DNA of 64,000 nucleotides from Bacteroidales bacterium UBA4360. GTDB lineage: Bacteria; Bacteroidota; Bacteroidia; Bacteroidales; UBA932. Of the stretch, positions 33,005 to 40,190 are shown piece after piece. Under the pieces are notes generated by a model. The model searched no databases. It saw nothing but the letters and a program-made list of their open reading frames with translations, and was not told the DNA's origin. The translations under genes and the position numbers were made by a program. Each line of letters opens with the position of its first letter. Within the stretch, counting starts at the first letter, position 1. The stretch spans positions 52,637 to 116,636 of the forward strand of contig DGSO01000023.1 of the NCBI GenBank assembly GCA_002393945.1. The letters run 5' to 3'.

Positions 33005-33847
33005 ATGAAGCTAAAGATGCATATTTATGTGTGCCTGTGGGCCTTATTGTTTCTCCCGCTTTATGGCTGGAGCAGCACGACTCGTCAGGTACGCGATACG
33101 CTCATTATGGGCAATGTCAAGTATGCAATCAACACCGCCCCGCTGGGTCAACTGGATTCTTTGCACTATTGCTCATTAAGGGATCAAGTCGGCTTCAATG
33201 AATTCTTTTCTTGGAACTTCCGGGGTTATGTGGCCACGTGGCGTGTAGATGGCAATAAACTCTATCTTGAAGCATTGGAGACGGGCCCCGCCAAGGCCGA
33301 TTTTAGGGATGCCTTAAAGGATTTCAAAGACAGTCACGGTAACATTTTTGCCTCTTGGTTCAGCGGGACCGTCATTTGCGGGACTGGCCCCCTCCTTTGT
33401 GCATCGGGAATCGGATGGGACGATTTGAATGAGACCGAGGTAGAACTTATCATCAAATCAGGCGTTGTGACGGCATCCCGTCATTATCAAAATAAACGGC
33501 ATAAAGGGACGATAAGCAGGGATCTGATGCTTCAAGAATTACCCAAGAAGTTTAATCATAGAGACTTTCCGGAATTGAAAGGGTTCAGGATAACAACAAA
33601 GATCATCCCGTCAAAGTATGATAAGACCGGGAGAATACTGGATTGGACCGTGGAGTATCTGAGATGGCCGGAAGAAGTAGAGGCGGGAGTGCAAGTCCGC
33701 CTTACAGCAGCGCTCAAAAAAGAGTTTTTGCAATTCGACTGTCAGACATTCTGTGCCGATGGAAGGTGGTTCTGGTACGAACGGAATCATGAAGGGATCT
33801 ATTGGCCTCTATTTTTCAAAAAAGAGGACTTCGTCACGGCAGAATAA
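33005..33847 (+). CDS. exported protein of unknown function
   Basis: 280 residues with a signal peptide (residues 1-24). The base composition is more A/T-rich than its neighbours, suggesting recent arrival. It is aromatic-rich throughout (WSGT, WTVEYLRWPEE, GRWFWYERNHEGIYWP) with no recognisable catalytic motif. Its own -7 box. Similar orphan exported proteins occur sporadically in Bacteroidales, but I cannot name a family. Confidence 0.6.
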   Translation: MKLKMHIYVCLWALLFLPLYGWSSTTRQVRDTLIMGNVKYAINTAPLGQLDSLHYCSLRDQVGFNEFFSWNFRGYVATWRVDGNKLYLEALETGPAKADFRDALKDFKDSHGNIFASWFSGTVICGTGPLLCASGIGWDDLNETEVELIIKSGVVTASRHYQNKRHKGTISRDLMLQELPKKFNHRDFPELKGFRITTKIIPSKYDKTGRILDWTVEYLRWPEEVEAGVQVRLTAALKKEFLQFDCQTFCADGRWFWYERNHEGIYWPLFFKKEDFVTAE

Positions 33848-33868
33848 GTTCACTAAAAAGTTCGGGAG

Positions 33869-34456
33869 TTATTCCCCGTACTTCGCGTAAAAGTCTTTGA
33901 CGCGCTCCTGGAAGTCCGGGACGTACTCCTTCAGGTCTTCGGCCGATTCCAGGTACTTTACATACTCCCCGGAAGCGTACTTTTCCCGCACCTGACGGAC
34001 ATAGGCTTGGCACGCGGCCTTCTTGCCATCGAAATCGTCCAGAAGCCACTGACCATCAACACGCTTGAGCAAAACCTCGTACTCTTTGGTATCCTCTTCT
34101 GCAAAGCTACCGTCTTCCCATTTTTGCCTGACGGTGATAATTGCACGGGCAGAGTCTTTATCCGTCTGGGACACGGACTTCACGCTGTAGACAGGTTCAC
34201 TGCCGCCGTTTCCGGTCACAAAATACCAGAGCCATTCGTTATCCCCAATCTCCCCATAATCGGCAACGGGAGCATTGAAGGCTTCGGACAATGCCCGGAA
34301 AAAATCCGGAGTCATAGCCTCCTTCGCCTCCGGTTTCAACACATGGTCCGGAATATACTGACACAGTTCCAACGTCCTGTCGGTGAGAAATGTCTTGGGC
34401 TGGCAACAGGAAAGAAACGGAAAAAGAAGGAAAAGAATGGCAAGGACTCGTTTCAT
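33869..34456 (-). CDS. exported lipoprotein of unknown function, DUF3828-like
   Basis: 195 residues. Signal peptide with lipobox PFLSCC. The mature part is small alpha+beta with charged segments (ITVRQKWEDG, YEVLLKRVDGQWLLDDFDGKKAA) reminiscent of DUF3828/NTF2-like lipoproteins, which is a weak resemblance. Own -7 box at 34477-34484. It converges on the gene at 33005. Confidence 0.55.
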   Translation of the reverse strand: MKRVLAILFLLFPFLSCCQPKTFLTDRTLELCQYIPDHVLKPEAKEAMTPDFFRALSEAFNAPVADYGEIGDNEWLWYFVTGNGGSEPVYSVKSVSQTDKDSARAIITVRQKWEDGSFAEEDTKEYEVLLKRVDGQWLLDDFDGKKAACQAYVRQVREKYASGEYVKYLESAEDLKEYVPDFQERVKDFYAKYGE

Positions 34457-34476
34457 AACTATCTATGTTAGTTTCA

Positions 34477-34484
34477 CAAAGGTA
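34477..34484 (-). promoter_or_regulatory. -7 box for the lipoprotein gene
   Basis: Minus-strand TACCTTTG, 20 bp before the ATG at 34456. Confidence 0.4.
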
Positions 34485-34495
34485 GTGAAAAAACG

Positions 34496-34590
34496 TCATT
34501 CTCCACCATAGCGTCCGGCAAAGAGCACGGCTCCTGTGCTGGCTTCCGTAATCAGATATACGAACGGATGGTCGGCATTATAATTGCAGT
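34496..34590 (-). pseudogene. serpin remnant, C-terminal about 30 codons
   Basis: The minus strand encodes NADHPFVYLITEASTGAVLF and then AGRYGGE and a stop. This matches the C-terminus of the intact serpin at 53913 (HADHPFLYLITESSTGAVLF, then AGRFSGN). The frame upstream, toward 34600, no longer resembles a serpin. Only the last strands of the fold survive, so this is a decayed or deleted second serpin gene. Confidence 0.85.
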
Positions 34591-34602
34591 CAAATAGGCC
34601 AT

Positions 34603-34920
34603 ATGACCCTCCGGGACTGCATATCACTCACTTGGCGCTATGGGAAAGGCATATTCCTGATTGGCGCAGTGTATAATCTGGTGTGCGCAGGTTTCCAAAC
34701 CTTAGGATTCTCCTACACATTCATGGTGGATTCTTTTATCCTGAAAGTGGCCCTTCTGGCCATTACCATGTACCTGGTGAAGCAATCCCGTGACAGGGAT
34801 GCCATCTTCTTCTACATCAACCTGGGTCTTTCACGCAGGAAATTGCTTATCAGTGTCATTCTGATAGACTTTCTCTCACTTGCCGTTCTCATGGCCATTA
34901 TACATCTGCTGTATGGATAA
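34603..34920 (+). CDS. small membrane protein, probable ABC permease partner
   Basis: 105 residues with three membrane helices (about 12-32, 42-60, 82-102). FYINLGLSRRKLL resembles the cytoplasmic coupling loop of ABC membrane subunits. It overlaps the ATPase gene by 8 bp. Shorter than any complete permease, so it either forms oligomers or is a truncated subunit; its start lies 12 bp after the serpin remnant. Confidence 0.6.
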   Translation: MTLRDCISLTWRYGKGIFLIGAVYNLVCAGFQTLGFSYTFMVDSFILKVALLAITMYLVKQSRDRDAIFFYINLGLSRRKLLISVILIDFLSLAVLMAIIHLLYG

Positions 34921-35575
34921 GCACAAACTCATCGTGGACAGCGTGGTGGTTCGCTTTGGTCAGAAGACGGTCCTTAGCGGCGGGTATATCACCTCCGAAA
35001 CCGGGATGGTCACCGGCCTTCTTGGACGCAACGGCGCCGGAAAATCCTGTATGTTCCGCGCCCTCATGGGCGGCCTCCGGGTAGAGAATGTGATGGTGAG
35101 CATGGATGAAAAACCTGTCGACAGGCAGACCATCGGCCGATACATCAAGTACTTGCCTCAAGGCCGACTTATTCCGGAAGGAATGCAACTGCACCGGGCT
35201 TTTGAACTGTACGGCGTGAACTACTGGACCTTCGTCAACAGGCTGCCAAGGTTTTCCCGCCATTACGATTCGCACATCTATGAGCTCTCCGGCGGCGAAG
35301 CCCGGCTGGCCGAATTGTATCTGGTGCTGCTAAGCGATGCGCCGTTCTATATTCTGGACGAGCCGTTTACGCAGGTCGATCCCGTGAATATCGATGAAGT
35401 TAAGGCGCTCATCCGGGAACGCAGCAAGGACCACGGAATCATCGTCACGGACCATAACTACGACGCCATCTCCTCCGTGGCCGACAATCTTTTCGTGATT
35501 GCGGATGGCTATACCAGCCCGGTAAGGTGCCGGGAGGATTTGGTGAGACACGGGTATTTAAGGGCTGAGGAATAA
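34913..35575 (+). CDS. ABC transporter ATP-binding protein
   Basis: 220 residues. Walker A LLGRNGAGKSC near residue 42, signature LSGGEARLAELY near 125, Walker B FYILDEPFTQVD near 146, H-loop VTDHNYDA near 182. I chose the ATG at 34913 (MDKHKLIVDS) inside the end of the membrane gene. The cargo is unknown; the tiny partner is unusual. Confidence 0.85.
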   Translation: MDKHKLIVDSVVVRFGQKTVLSGGYITSETGMVTGLLGRNGAGKSCMFRALMGGLRVENVMVSMDEKPVDRQTIGRYIKYLPQGRLIPEGMQLHRAFELYGVNYWTFVNRLPRFSRHYDSHIYELSGGEARLAELYLVLLSDAPFYILDEPFTQVDPVNIDEVKALIRERSKDHGIIVTDHNYDAISSVADNLFVIADGYTSPVRCREDLVRHGYLRAEE

Positions 35576-35648
35576 ACTTGCCAGTCTGCCCGAAAATGGC
35601 TAATGGTGGCCTGGGGCCGAAATACCCCGGTTTTGTGACCGGGGTTAA
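35576..35648. terminator. convergent hairpin region between the ABC gene and cobB
   Basis: Two overlapping stems: GGGG-CCGAAATA-CCCC and ACCCCGG-TTTTGTGA-CCGGGGT (about 35612-35641), with CGAAAATGGC just upstream like the repeat cores. Both genes end here, so a bidirectional terminator is likely. Confidence 0.5.
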
Positions 35649-36344
35649 TCAGAGCATCTCAATGAACTTCTCCATGCCCTTGGTGGCGACGTCCTGGATG
35701 AAGGTGACGCGGGGGTCGCTGATGGGTACGGGCTTGGGATCTATGACGTAGATGGGACAGCCGTGAGGAGCATAACGGTAAAGGCCTGCGGCAGGATACA
35801 CCTGGAGCGAGGAGCCCACGATGAGGAGGATATCGGCCTTGGAGACGAGGTCGATGGCGGTTTCGATCTTGGGGACGGCCTCGCCGAAAAAGACGATATG
35901 CGGGCGCAGCTGGCTGCCGTTAGGGGCCTTGTCTCCCAGGATGACTGGAGAATAGCCGACGTCGATGACTTCATTCTCCGAGCCGGTAGAATCATATACT
36001 CCGTTTTCAGGGCGCACCTTTGTGAGTTCGCCGTGGAGATGGACCACGTGCGTGGAACCTGCCCTTTCATGGAGATTGTCCACGTTCTGGGTAATCACAT
36101 CGACATGATATGACTTCTCCAGCCCGGCAATTGCCAGATGGGCAGCATTGGGCTTGGCGTCCTTGAGCTGGGCACGCCTTTCGTTATAAAACTGCAGCAC
36201 AAGCTGCCTGTTGCGGTACCATCCTTCGATGGAAGCAACGTCATTCACGTCATACTGTTCCCAAAGGCCGCCGGCGTCGCGGAAAGTGGCGAAACCGCTC
36301 TCTGCGCTCACGCCCGCCCCGGTGAGGACTGCAAGTCTTTTCAT
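35649..36344 (-). CDS. cobB: NAD-dependent protein deacylase, Sir2 family
   Basis: 231 residues. NAD-binding TGAGVSAESGFATFRD at residues 8-23, TQNVDNLHERAG and catalytic His in HLHGEL near 112. FYNERR near residue 53 has the Tyr-Arg pair linked to succinyl/malonyl-lysine preference in CobB/SIRT5. The four zinc cysteines are absent: the segment between the catalytic His and RPHIVFFGE is shortened and cysteine-free. I recall this as common in Bacteroidota homologues. It overlaps the ATPase gene by 4 bp. Confidence 0.87.
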   Translation of the reverse strand: MKRLAVLTGAGVSAESGFATFRDAGGLWEQYDVNDVASIEGWYRNRQLVLQFYNERRAQLKDAKPNAAHLAIAGLEKSYHVDVITQNVDNLHERAGSTHVVHLHGELTKVRPENGVYDSTGSENEVIDVGYSPVILGDKAPNGSQLRPHIVFFGEAVPKIETAIDLVSKADILLIVGSSLQVYPAAGLYRYAPHGCPIYVIDPKPVPISDPRVTFIQDVATKGMEKFIEML

Positions 36345-37495
36345 ACGTTTATCTCAAAGAAATACTTCTTTACCCAGTATTCAAACAGAGGGTCGATAAT
36401 CGAAGGGATGTCGTTCTCGTCAAAGACAAGGACCTCCTTTTTCATCAGCGCATCCTTCACCCTCTTCACGTTTGCCGATGAATTGAGGCCGTAGCGGCGG
36501 ATGACATCGGCACTGGAGAGCTTTGTAACGCCGTCCACGGTGGCGCGGAGAAGGCTCACCTGATGGGTGGTGAGGTCATTCATGATGGCCTGGAAACGGG
36601 GCTCGTGGGTAGAGATGAGGCAGCTGAGCGCATCTATCAGAACCGGCTCCATGATGTAGCCCCTGGTCATGGAATCGCAGATGGCCGCAAGCTGGTTGAT
36701 GTACCAGGGATGGCCCTGGAACAGGTTGCAGGCGCCCATCATGAGTTCCCCGGATATGACCTTGCCGCCGGAGAGGAAGCCTTTCATGACGTGGTCGGCC
36801 ATTTCCCTCTGGTCGATGGGAGAAAGCTTCACCCTCTCTACCTGCCGATGGAAAAGCAGGCTGGAGCGGAAGATGTCGTGCATGGCGTTCACTCCGGAGC
36901 CAAGAATGATGAAGGAGAACTTCCTGAGGCCGTTTTCGCGCGCCTGCTTCATAGCGGCATTCAGCGGGACGAAGATACCGTCGGGATTGTCCAGATGAAG
37001 GAGGCAGTGGAAATCGTCCACGATGAGGAACATCTGCATGCCTCTGTCCTCTGCAAGGCGGAACGGGAAACCAAGGATGGCCGATGCATCGTCACGGTCC
37101 GGGGTCCAGTTCAGGGAAAGGACCTCTCCCCTTTCGGCATACGCGGCATTGTCAAAGACAAAGTGCGTCCCGCCCAGATACTTCTCCACTATGGCGGAAT
37201 ACTCTGCAGGGGTGCTGCCGGCCATCTTTACGACGGTGGAGCCCATCCTTAGGAGAAACTCCCCGGCCGTCCTTATGTTAAGGGCCGACATCTGTCCCAC
37301 CGCAAAGGCCTTCCCCATCATCTTCATGTTAAGCAGCGTCTGCTGCACCAGGGAAGTCTTTCCGGTCTTGGGAGGTTCATAGATGACGATATTCTCTCCC
37401 TGGGAAAGCAAGTTCCCAAGGAGAGTGGTATCCGTCTTCCTGCCGACAAAGTTCTTGCCGGTCACATACTGGGAATATGGAAACAGAGTGTCCAT
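36341..37495 (-). CDS. STAND-like P-loop ATPase (archaeal-ATPase type) with winged-helix C-terminus
   Basis: 384 residues. P-loop EPPKTGKTS near residue 42, Walker B MFLIVDDFH near 170, sensor FSFIILGSG, then a helical region and a C-terminal winged-helix-like part (LRATVDGVTKLSSADVIRRY). This is the layout of the MNS-clade/archaeal ATPase family. The upstream in-frame codons (Cys-rich) overlap the preceding gene; I chose the ATG at 37495, which overlaps that gene's stop by 1 bp. Function unknown; coupled to cobB. Confidence 0.75.
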   Translation of the reverse strand: MDTLFPYSQYVTGKNFVGRKTDTTLLGNLLSQGENIVIYEPPKTGKTSLVQQTLLNMKMMGKAFAVGQMSALNIRTAGEFLLRMGSTVVKMAGSTPAEYSAIVEKYLGGTHFVFDNAAYAERGEVLSLNWTPDRDDASAILGFPFRLAEDRGMQMFLIVDDFHCLLHLDNPDGIFVPLNAAMKQARENGLRKFSFIILGSGVNAMHDIFRSSLLFHRQVERVKLSPIDQREMADHVMKGFLSGGKVISGELMMGACNLFQGHPWYINQLAAICDSMTRGYIMEPVLIDALSCLISTHEPRFQAIMNDLTTHQVSLLRATVDGVTKLSSADVIRRYGLNSSANVKRVKDALMKKEVLVFDENDIPSIIDPLFEYWVKKYFFEINV

Positions 37496-39705
37496 TATTC
37501 TGCTTCTGCGGGGAGTTCCGCAGCAGCAGGAGCTTCTTCCGATGCCTCTGCCGGGGCCTCGCAGCACTCTTCTACAGGATCAGGGTTGTAGCATTTGAGG
37601 GGGCTCTTGATGCCGATGGGGGCAAGTACGTTGCAGAGCCAGAGAGCGACGGCGGCTACTATGATGATGCCGCAGAAGCAGCTCCAGAACGTCCTTCTGG
37701 CAGCTTTCTTCTTTGCTTCAGGGTCTACTGCGGTGAGCTTGGGGAACTTGGCAAGGGATGTGAGGGTCTTGCCGAACTTCACGTTCACGAGGCTCTTGGC
37801 GTTGACAGCCCAGCCGTTGGTGTTCAGGACCGGACCGAGGTCACGCTTCTTGAGTTTCCTCCAGGCGATGAACATGGACGGGCCGGAAATGAGGAGCATC
37901 ACAACTGCGATGATAATGAGCACCTGCCACCAGGTAATGCCCTTTAGGGCGGCTATAACACCGGCAAGCGCAGCACCGATAAGACCTAATGCCATGCCCA
38001 CGGCGGCAAAGATACCGGCAAACTTGGCGATGTCGAAAGGAACTGCAGGGGCCTTTCCGTCGGCAGCTGTGTTGGTTGCGGTGGTGAGTCCTGCCATGGA
38101 CTTTTCGTTCTTTTCGGCAGCCTTCTTGTCGATGCGGTCGCTGATCATGCGGGCAACCTTCTTGTAAGGGCTCCAGAAGGCCTGGCGCACGGAAATGGGG
38201 TTCTCTACGATTGCGGTAACCTGTGCGGTGTAGTCGTTGCCTTCCCTGTCATAGAACACGGCGTTCTTGCCTACGCGGAGGCCGTCGACGTCACCGTCGG
38301 TGAGGACGGCTGCAATGTTGAAGCTCTTGCCCAGCTTGTCGCTCTTGCAGGCACAGTAGAGGATGTACATGCCTGAAAGCGAGGCGATTTCTGCGGCGGG
38401 ACCTGCCACCTTTATACAGAGGTCTGTGCTTCTCTGGTCGATGTAGAGGCGGCCGGCCTGGAAGATGGCCTTCTTGTCGGGGGCGTAGAAATCGGCAAGG
38501 ACTACGTAGTTGTTGAGGAAGCGGTAGAAGTTATGGGAGAGGCGGAGGAGTTTGTCCACCTCTTCGATGGAGAGGGCGTTGGCTTCTTCGGCCTTGTCCT
38601 TTGCGATGAGCTCCAGGAGGGCGGCCTTCTTGTCTTCCTTCAGGATTGCCTCGACAGCTTCAAGGCCGAGACCTTCGACCTCGGCACCCTTCTTTGCTCC
38701 CATCCAGGCGCAGTAGGGGGCGAACTTGCCGAGGATGTCGTTCCAATCGGCCTCTGTGAGGGTTTTCTTCTTGGGGGCGACGAGGGCGGCCATTGCCTCG
38801 ATGGCGGCCTTCCAGGCGGGGTTCAGGCCCTCGGTGAGAGGGAGGACGGCATCGGCAGTGGGTTTGGCGAGGGGCTCTTCGGCGATTTTGCCGGCGGCGT
38901 CGGCAAGGTTGCCTTCGATGGCGGCGATCTTGTCTACGGAAACGTCTACGGCGCCGGAGATGGCACTGTCAAAGCCCACAAGGTGGCAGCGCATGAAATA
39001 GTCGGCAATCTTGGCCTTGACGGCTTCTACGGCGGCGAGGGCGTCGGCAGTCTTGTCGCCGAAGGGGAAGACGTCTGCGGTGCCGGCGGCCTTCCAGGCG
39101 GAGTAGTCGGCACAGGCGGTGTAGAATGCCTCTACCTGGTCTGCGGTAATGCCGGGAACGCCGCTGCGGTCAGTTGCCGATGCTATGCCGGCGATGGTTT
39201 CGATGAGCTTTGCGGTGGCCTCGTCACCGGCTGTTGCGGGGGTGATGATGCCGTCGCCGTTGAACTTGGTATCGGCAAAAATCTTTACGTTGTCTGCGGT
39301 ATCTTCCAGGGCAATGGATTCCTTCTCCAGCTTCAGGTTCTGGAGAATCTGCTTTGCCGATGAGAGGAGCCTTGCACCGTCTGCATCATCGGCATTGAAG
39401 TCTTCGAACTTGAGCTCTTCGGGCTCTTTGAGGAGGATTTCCGGATCCTTCAGGATACGGGTGAGCCACTGTGCGGTCTTGATGACCTCGTCAACGCGGA
39501 TCTTGCCGTCACCGTCGGTGTCGATGAGTTTCAGGGTCTTTTCGTCAAACTCGAGGTTTGTGGTAGGGCAGCTGAGGACGGTCCACAGCTTTCTGTCAAG
39601 CTCTCCCAGATGGGCGATGTCCTGCCCGCTCCGGATGTTCACACGTACGGTTCCGCCAACCGAGGCGAAGCTCCAAGGATAAGTTTCAGTGGCTTTCTTT
39701 TTCAT
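37495..39705 (-). CDS. membrane protein with EF-hand loop, unknown function
   Basis: 736 residues. A canonical EF-hand loop, DTDGDGKIRVDE, is at residues 62-73; a degenerate second one (DTKFNGDGIITP) is near 149. The middle is Ala/Lys/Glu-rich and helical. Two or three membrane segments occur near 570-640 and one near 690-710, and the acidic tail is rich in Glu/Ala with paired cysteines. I recall similar large proteins in Bacteroidota, but no assigned function. First gene of a coupled three-gene unit with the ATPase and cobB. Confidence 0.65.
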   Translation of the reverse strand: MKKKATETYPWSFASVGGTVRVNIRSGQDIAHLGELDRKLWTVLSCPTTNLEFDEKTLKLIDTDGDGKIRVDEVIKTAQWLTRILKDPEILLKEPEELKFEDFNADDADGARLLSSAKQILQNLKLEKESIALEDTADNVKIFADTKFNGDGIITPATAGDEATAKLIETIAGIASATDRSGVPGITADQVEAFYTACADYSAWKAAGTADVFPFGDKTADALAAVEAVKAKIADYFMRCHLVGFDSAISGAVDVSVDKIAAIEGNLADAAGKIAEEPLAKPTADAVLPLTEGLNPAWKAAIEAMAALVAPKKKTLTEADWNDILGKFAPYCAWMGAKKGAEVEGLGLEAVEAILKEDKKAALLELIAKDKAEEANALSIEEVDKLLRLSHNFYRFLNNYVVLADFYAPDKKAIFQAGRLYIDQRSTDLCIKVAGPAAEIASLSGMYILYCACKSDKLGKSFNIAAVLTDGDVDGLRVGKNAVFYDREGNDYTAQVTAIVENPISVRQAFWSPYKKVARMISDRIDKKAAEKNEKSMAGLTTATNTAADGKAPAVPFDIAKFAGIFAAVGMALGLIGAALAGVIAALKGITWWQVLIIIAVVMLLISGPSMFIAWRKLKKRDLGPVLNTNGWAVNAKSLVNVKFGKTLTSLAKFPKLTAVDPEAKKKAARRTFWSCFCGIIIVAAVALWLCNVLAPIGIKSPLKCYNPDPVEECCEAPAEASEEAPAAAELPAEAE

Positions 39706-39753
39706 ATACTTAGGGTATTAACATTCTTGTTACCCACAAATTTAATAAAAAAT

Positions 39754-39784
39754 TTTGCACGCTCGCAAAAGTTTTTTAACTTTG
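39754..39784 (+). promoter_or_regulatory. sigma-ABfr promoter for rpsU
   Basis: TTTG (39754-39757), 19 bp, TAACTTTG (39777-39784): an ideal Bacteroidota promoter, with about 34 bp to the ATG. Confidence 0.7.
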
Positions 39785-39802
39785 CAGCCCATTTTAAGAA
39801 AA

Positions 39803-39810
39803 AGGAGGTG
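39803..39810 (+). promoter_or_regulatory. strong Shine-Dalgarno of rpsU
   Basis: AAGGAGGTG lies about 8 bp before the ATG at 39819, the only strong SD I see in the window. In Bacteroidota, bS21 helps bury the anti-SD on the ribosome and rpsU keeps an SD, which allows feedback by ribosomes lacking bS21. Confidence 0.7.
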
Positions 39811-39818
39811 TAAAAAGC

Positions 39819-40013
39819 ATGATCATCGTTCCAGTCAAAGAAGGCGAAAACATCGAAAGAGCCCTTAAGAAATTCAAGCGCAAGTTCGAAAAGACCGGCG
39901 CCGTCCGCGAAATGCGCGCCCGCAAGAACTTTGAGAAGCCTTCCGTGATCAAGCGTATGGCTCTCCAGAAGGCCATTTACGTTCAGAAGCTCCGTCTCCA
40001 GGAAGAGCAGTAA
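39819..40013 (+). CDS. rpsU: 30S ribosomal protein bS21
   Basis: 64 residues, very basic, complete: MIIVPVKEGENIERALKKFK followed by the helical basic body. It caps the 3' end of 16S rRNA on the small subunit. Own promoter, strong SD and a terminator, so it forms a single-gene unit. The SD plus the known bS21 function suggests autoregulation (see findings). Confidence 0.96.
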   Translation: MIIVPVKEGENIERALKKFKRKFEKTGAVREMRARKNFEKPSVIKRMALQKAIYVQKLRLQEEQ

Positions 40014-40035
40014 GTTTTTGACACCTTTCGTATAA

Positions 40036-40072
40036 AAAAAGATTCCATCGTTTCCGGTGGAATCTTTTTTTT
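40036..40072 (+). terminator. intrinsic terminator of rpsU
   Basis: AAAGATTCCA-CC-GTTTC-GGTGGAATCTT-type hairpin followed by a T-run; the best-formed terminator in the window. Confidence 0.85.
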
Positions 40073-40183
40073 GGCGAAGGTCTGTTTTTATGTGCCAGAC
40101 CTTAACCACACAAAATGCGTTCTACGCACTTGCGTGGCAATATTTATGGCGAAGGTCTGCGTGGAAAAAACAGACCTTCGCCA
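40073..40183. repeat. AAGGTCTG/CAGACCTT hairpin pair
   Basis: GGCGAAGGTCTG occurs at 40073 and 40148 (75 bp apart), each followed by CAGACCTT or CAGACCTTCGCC; the second forms a nearly perfect 12-bp stem. Lies between rpsU and the end of serS, in convergent position. Confidence 0.7.
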
Positions 40184-40190
40184 AAATCGT

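Noticed and set aside
34603..34920. Serpin-linked secretion gene
   Set aside because: It runs on the opposite strand to the serpin remnant and belongs by overlap to the ABC ATPase.
36341..39705. Firm call of an antiphage defence system
   Set aside because: No nuclease, no phage-sensor repeat domain and a metabolic-type CobB; context alone is not enough.
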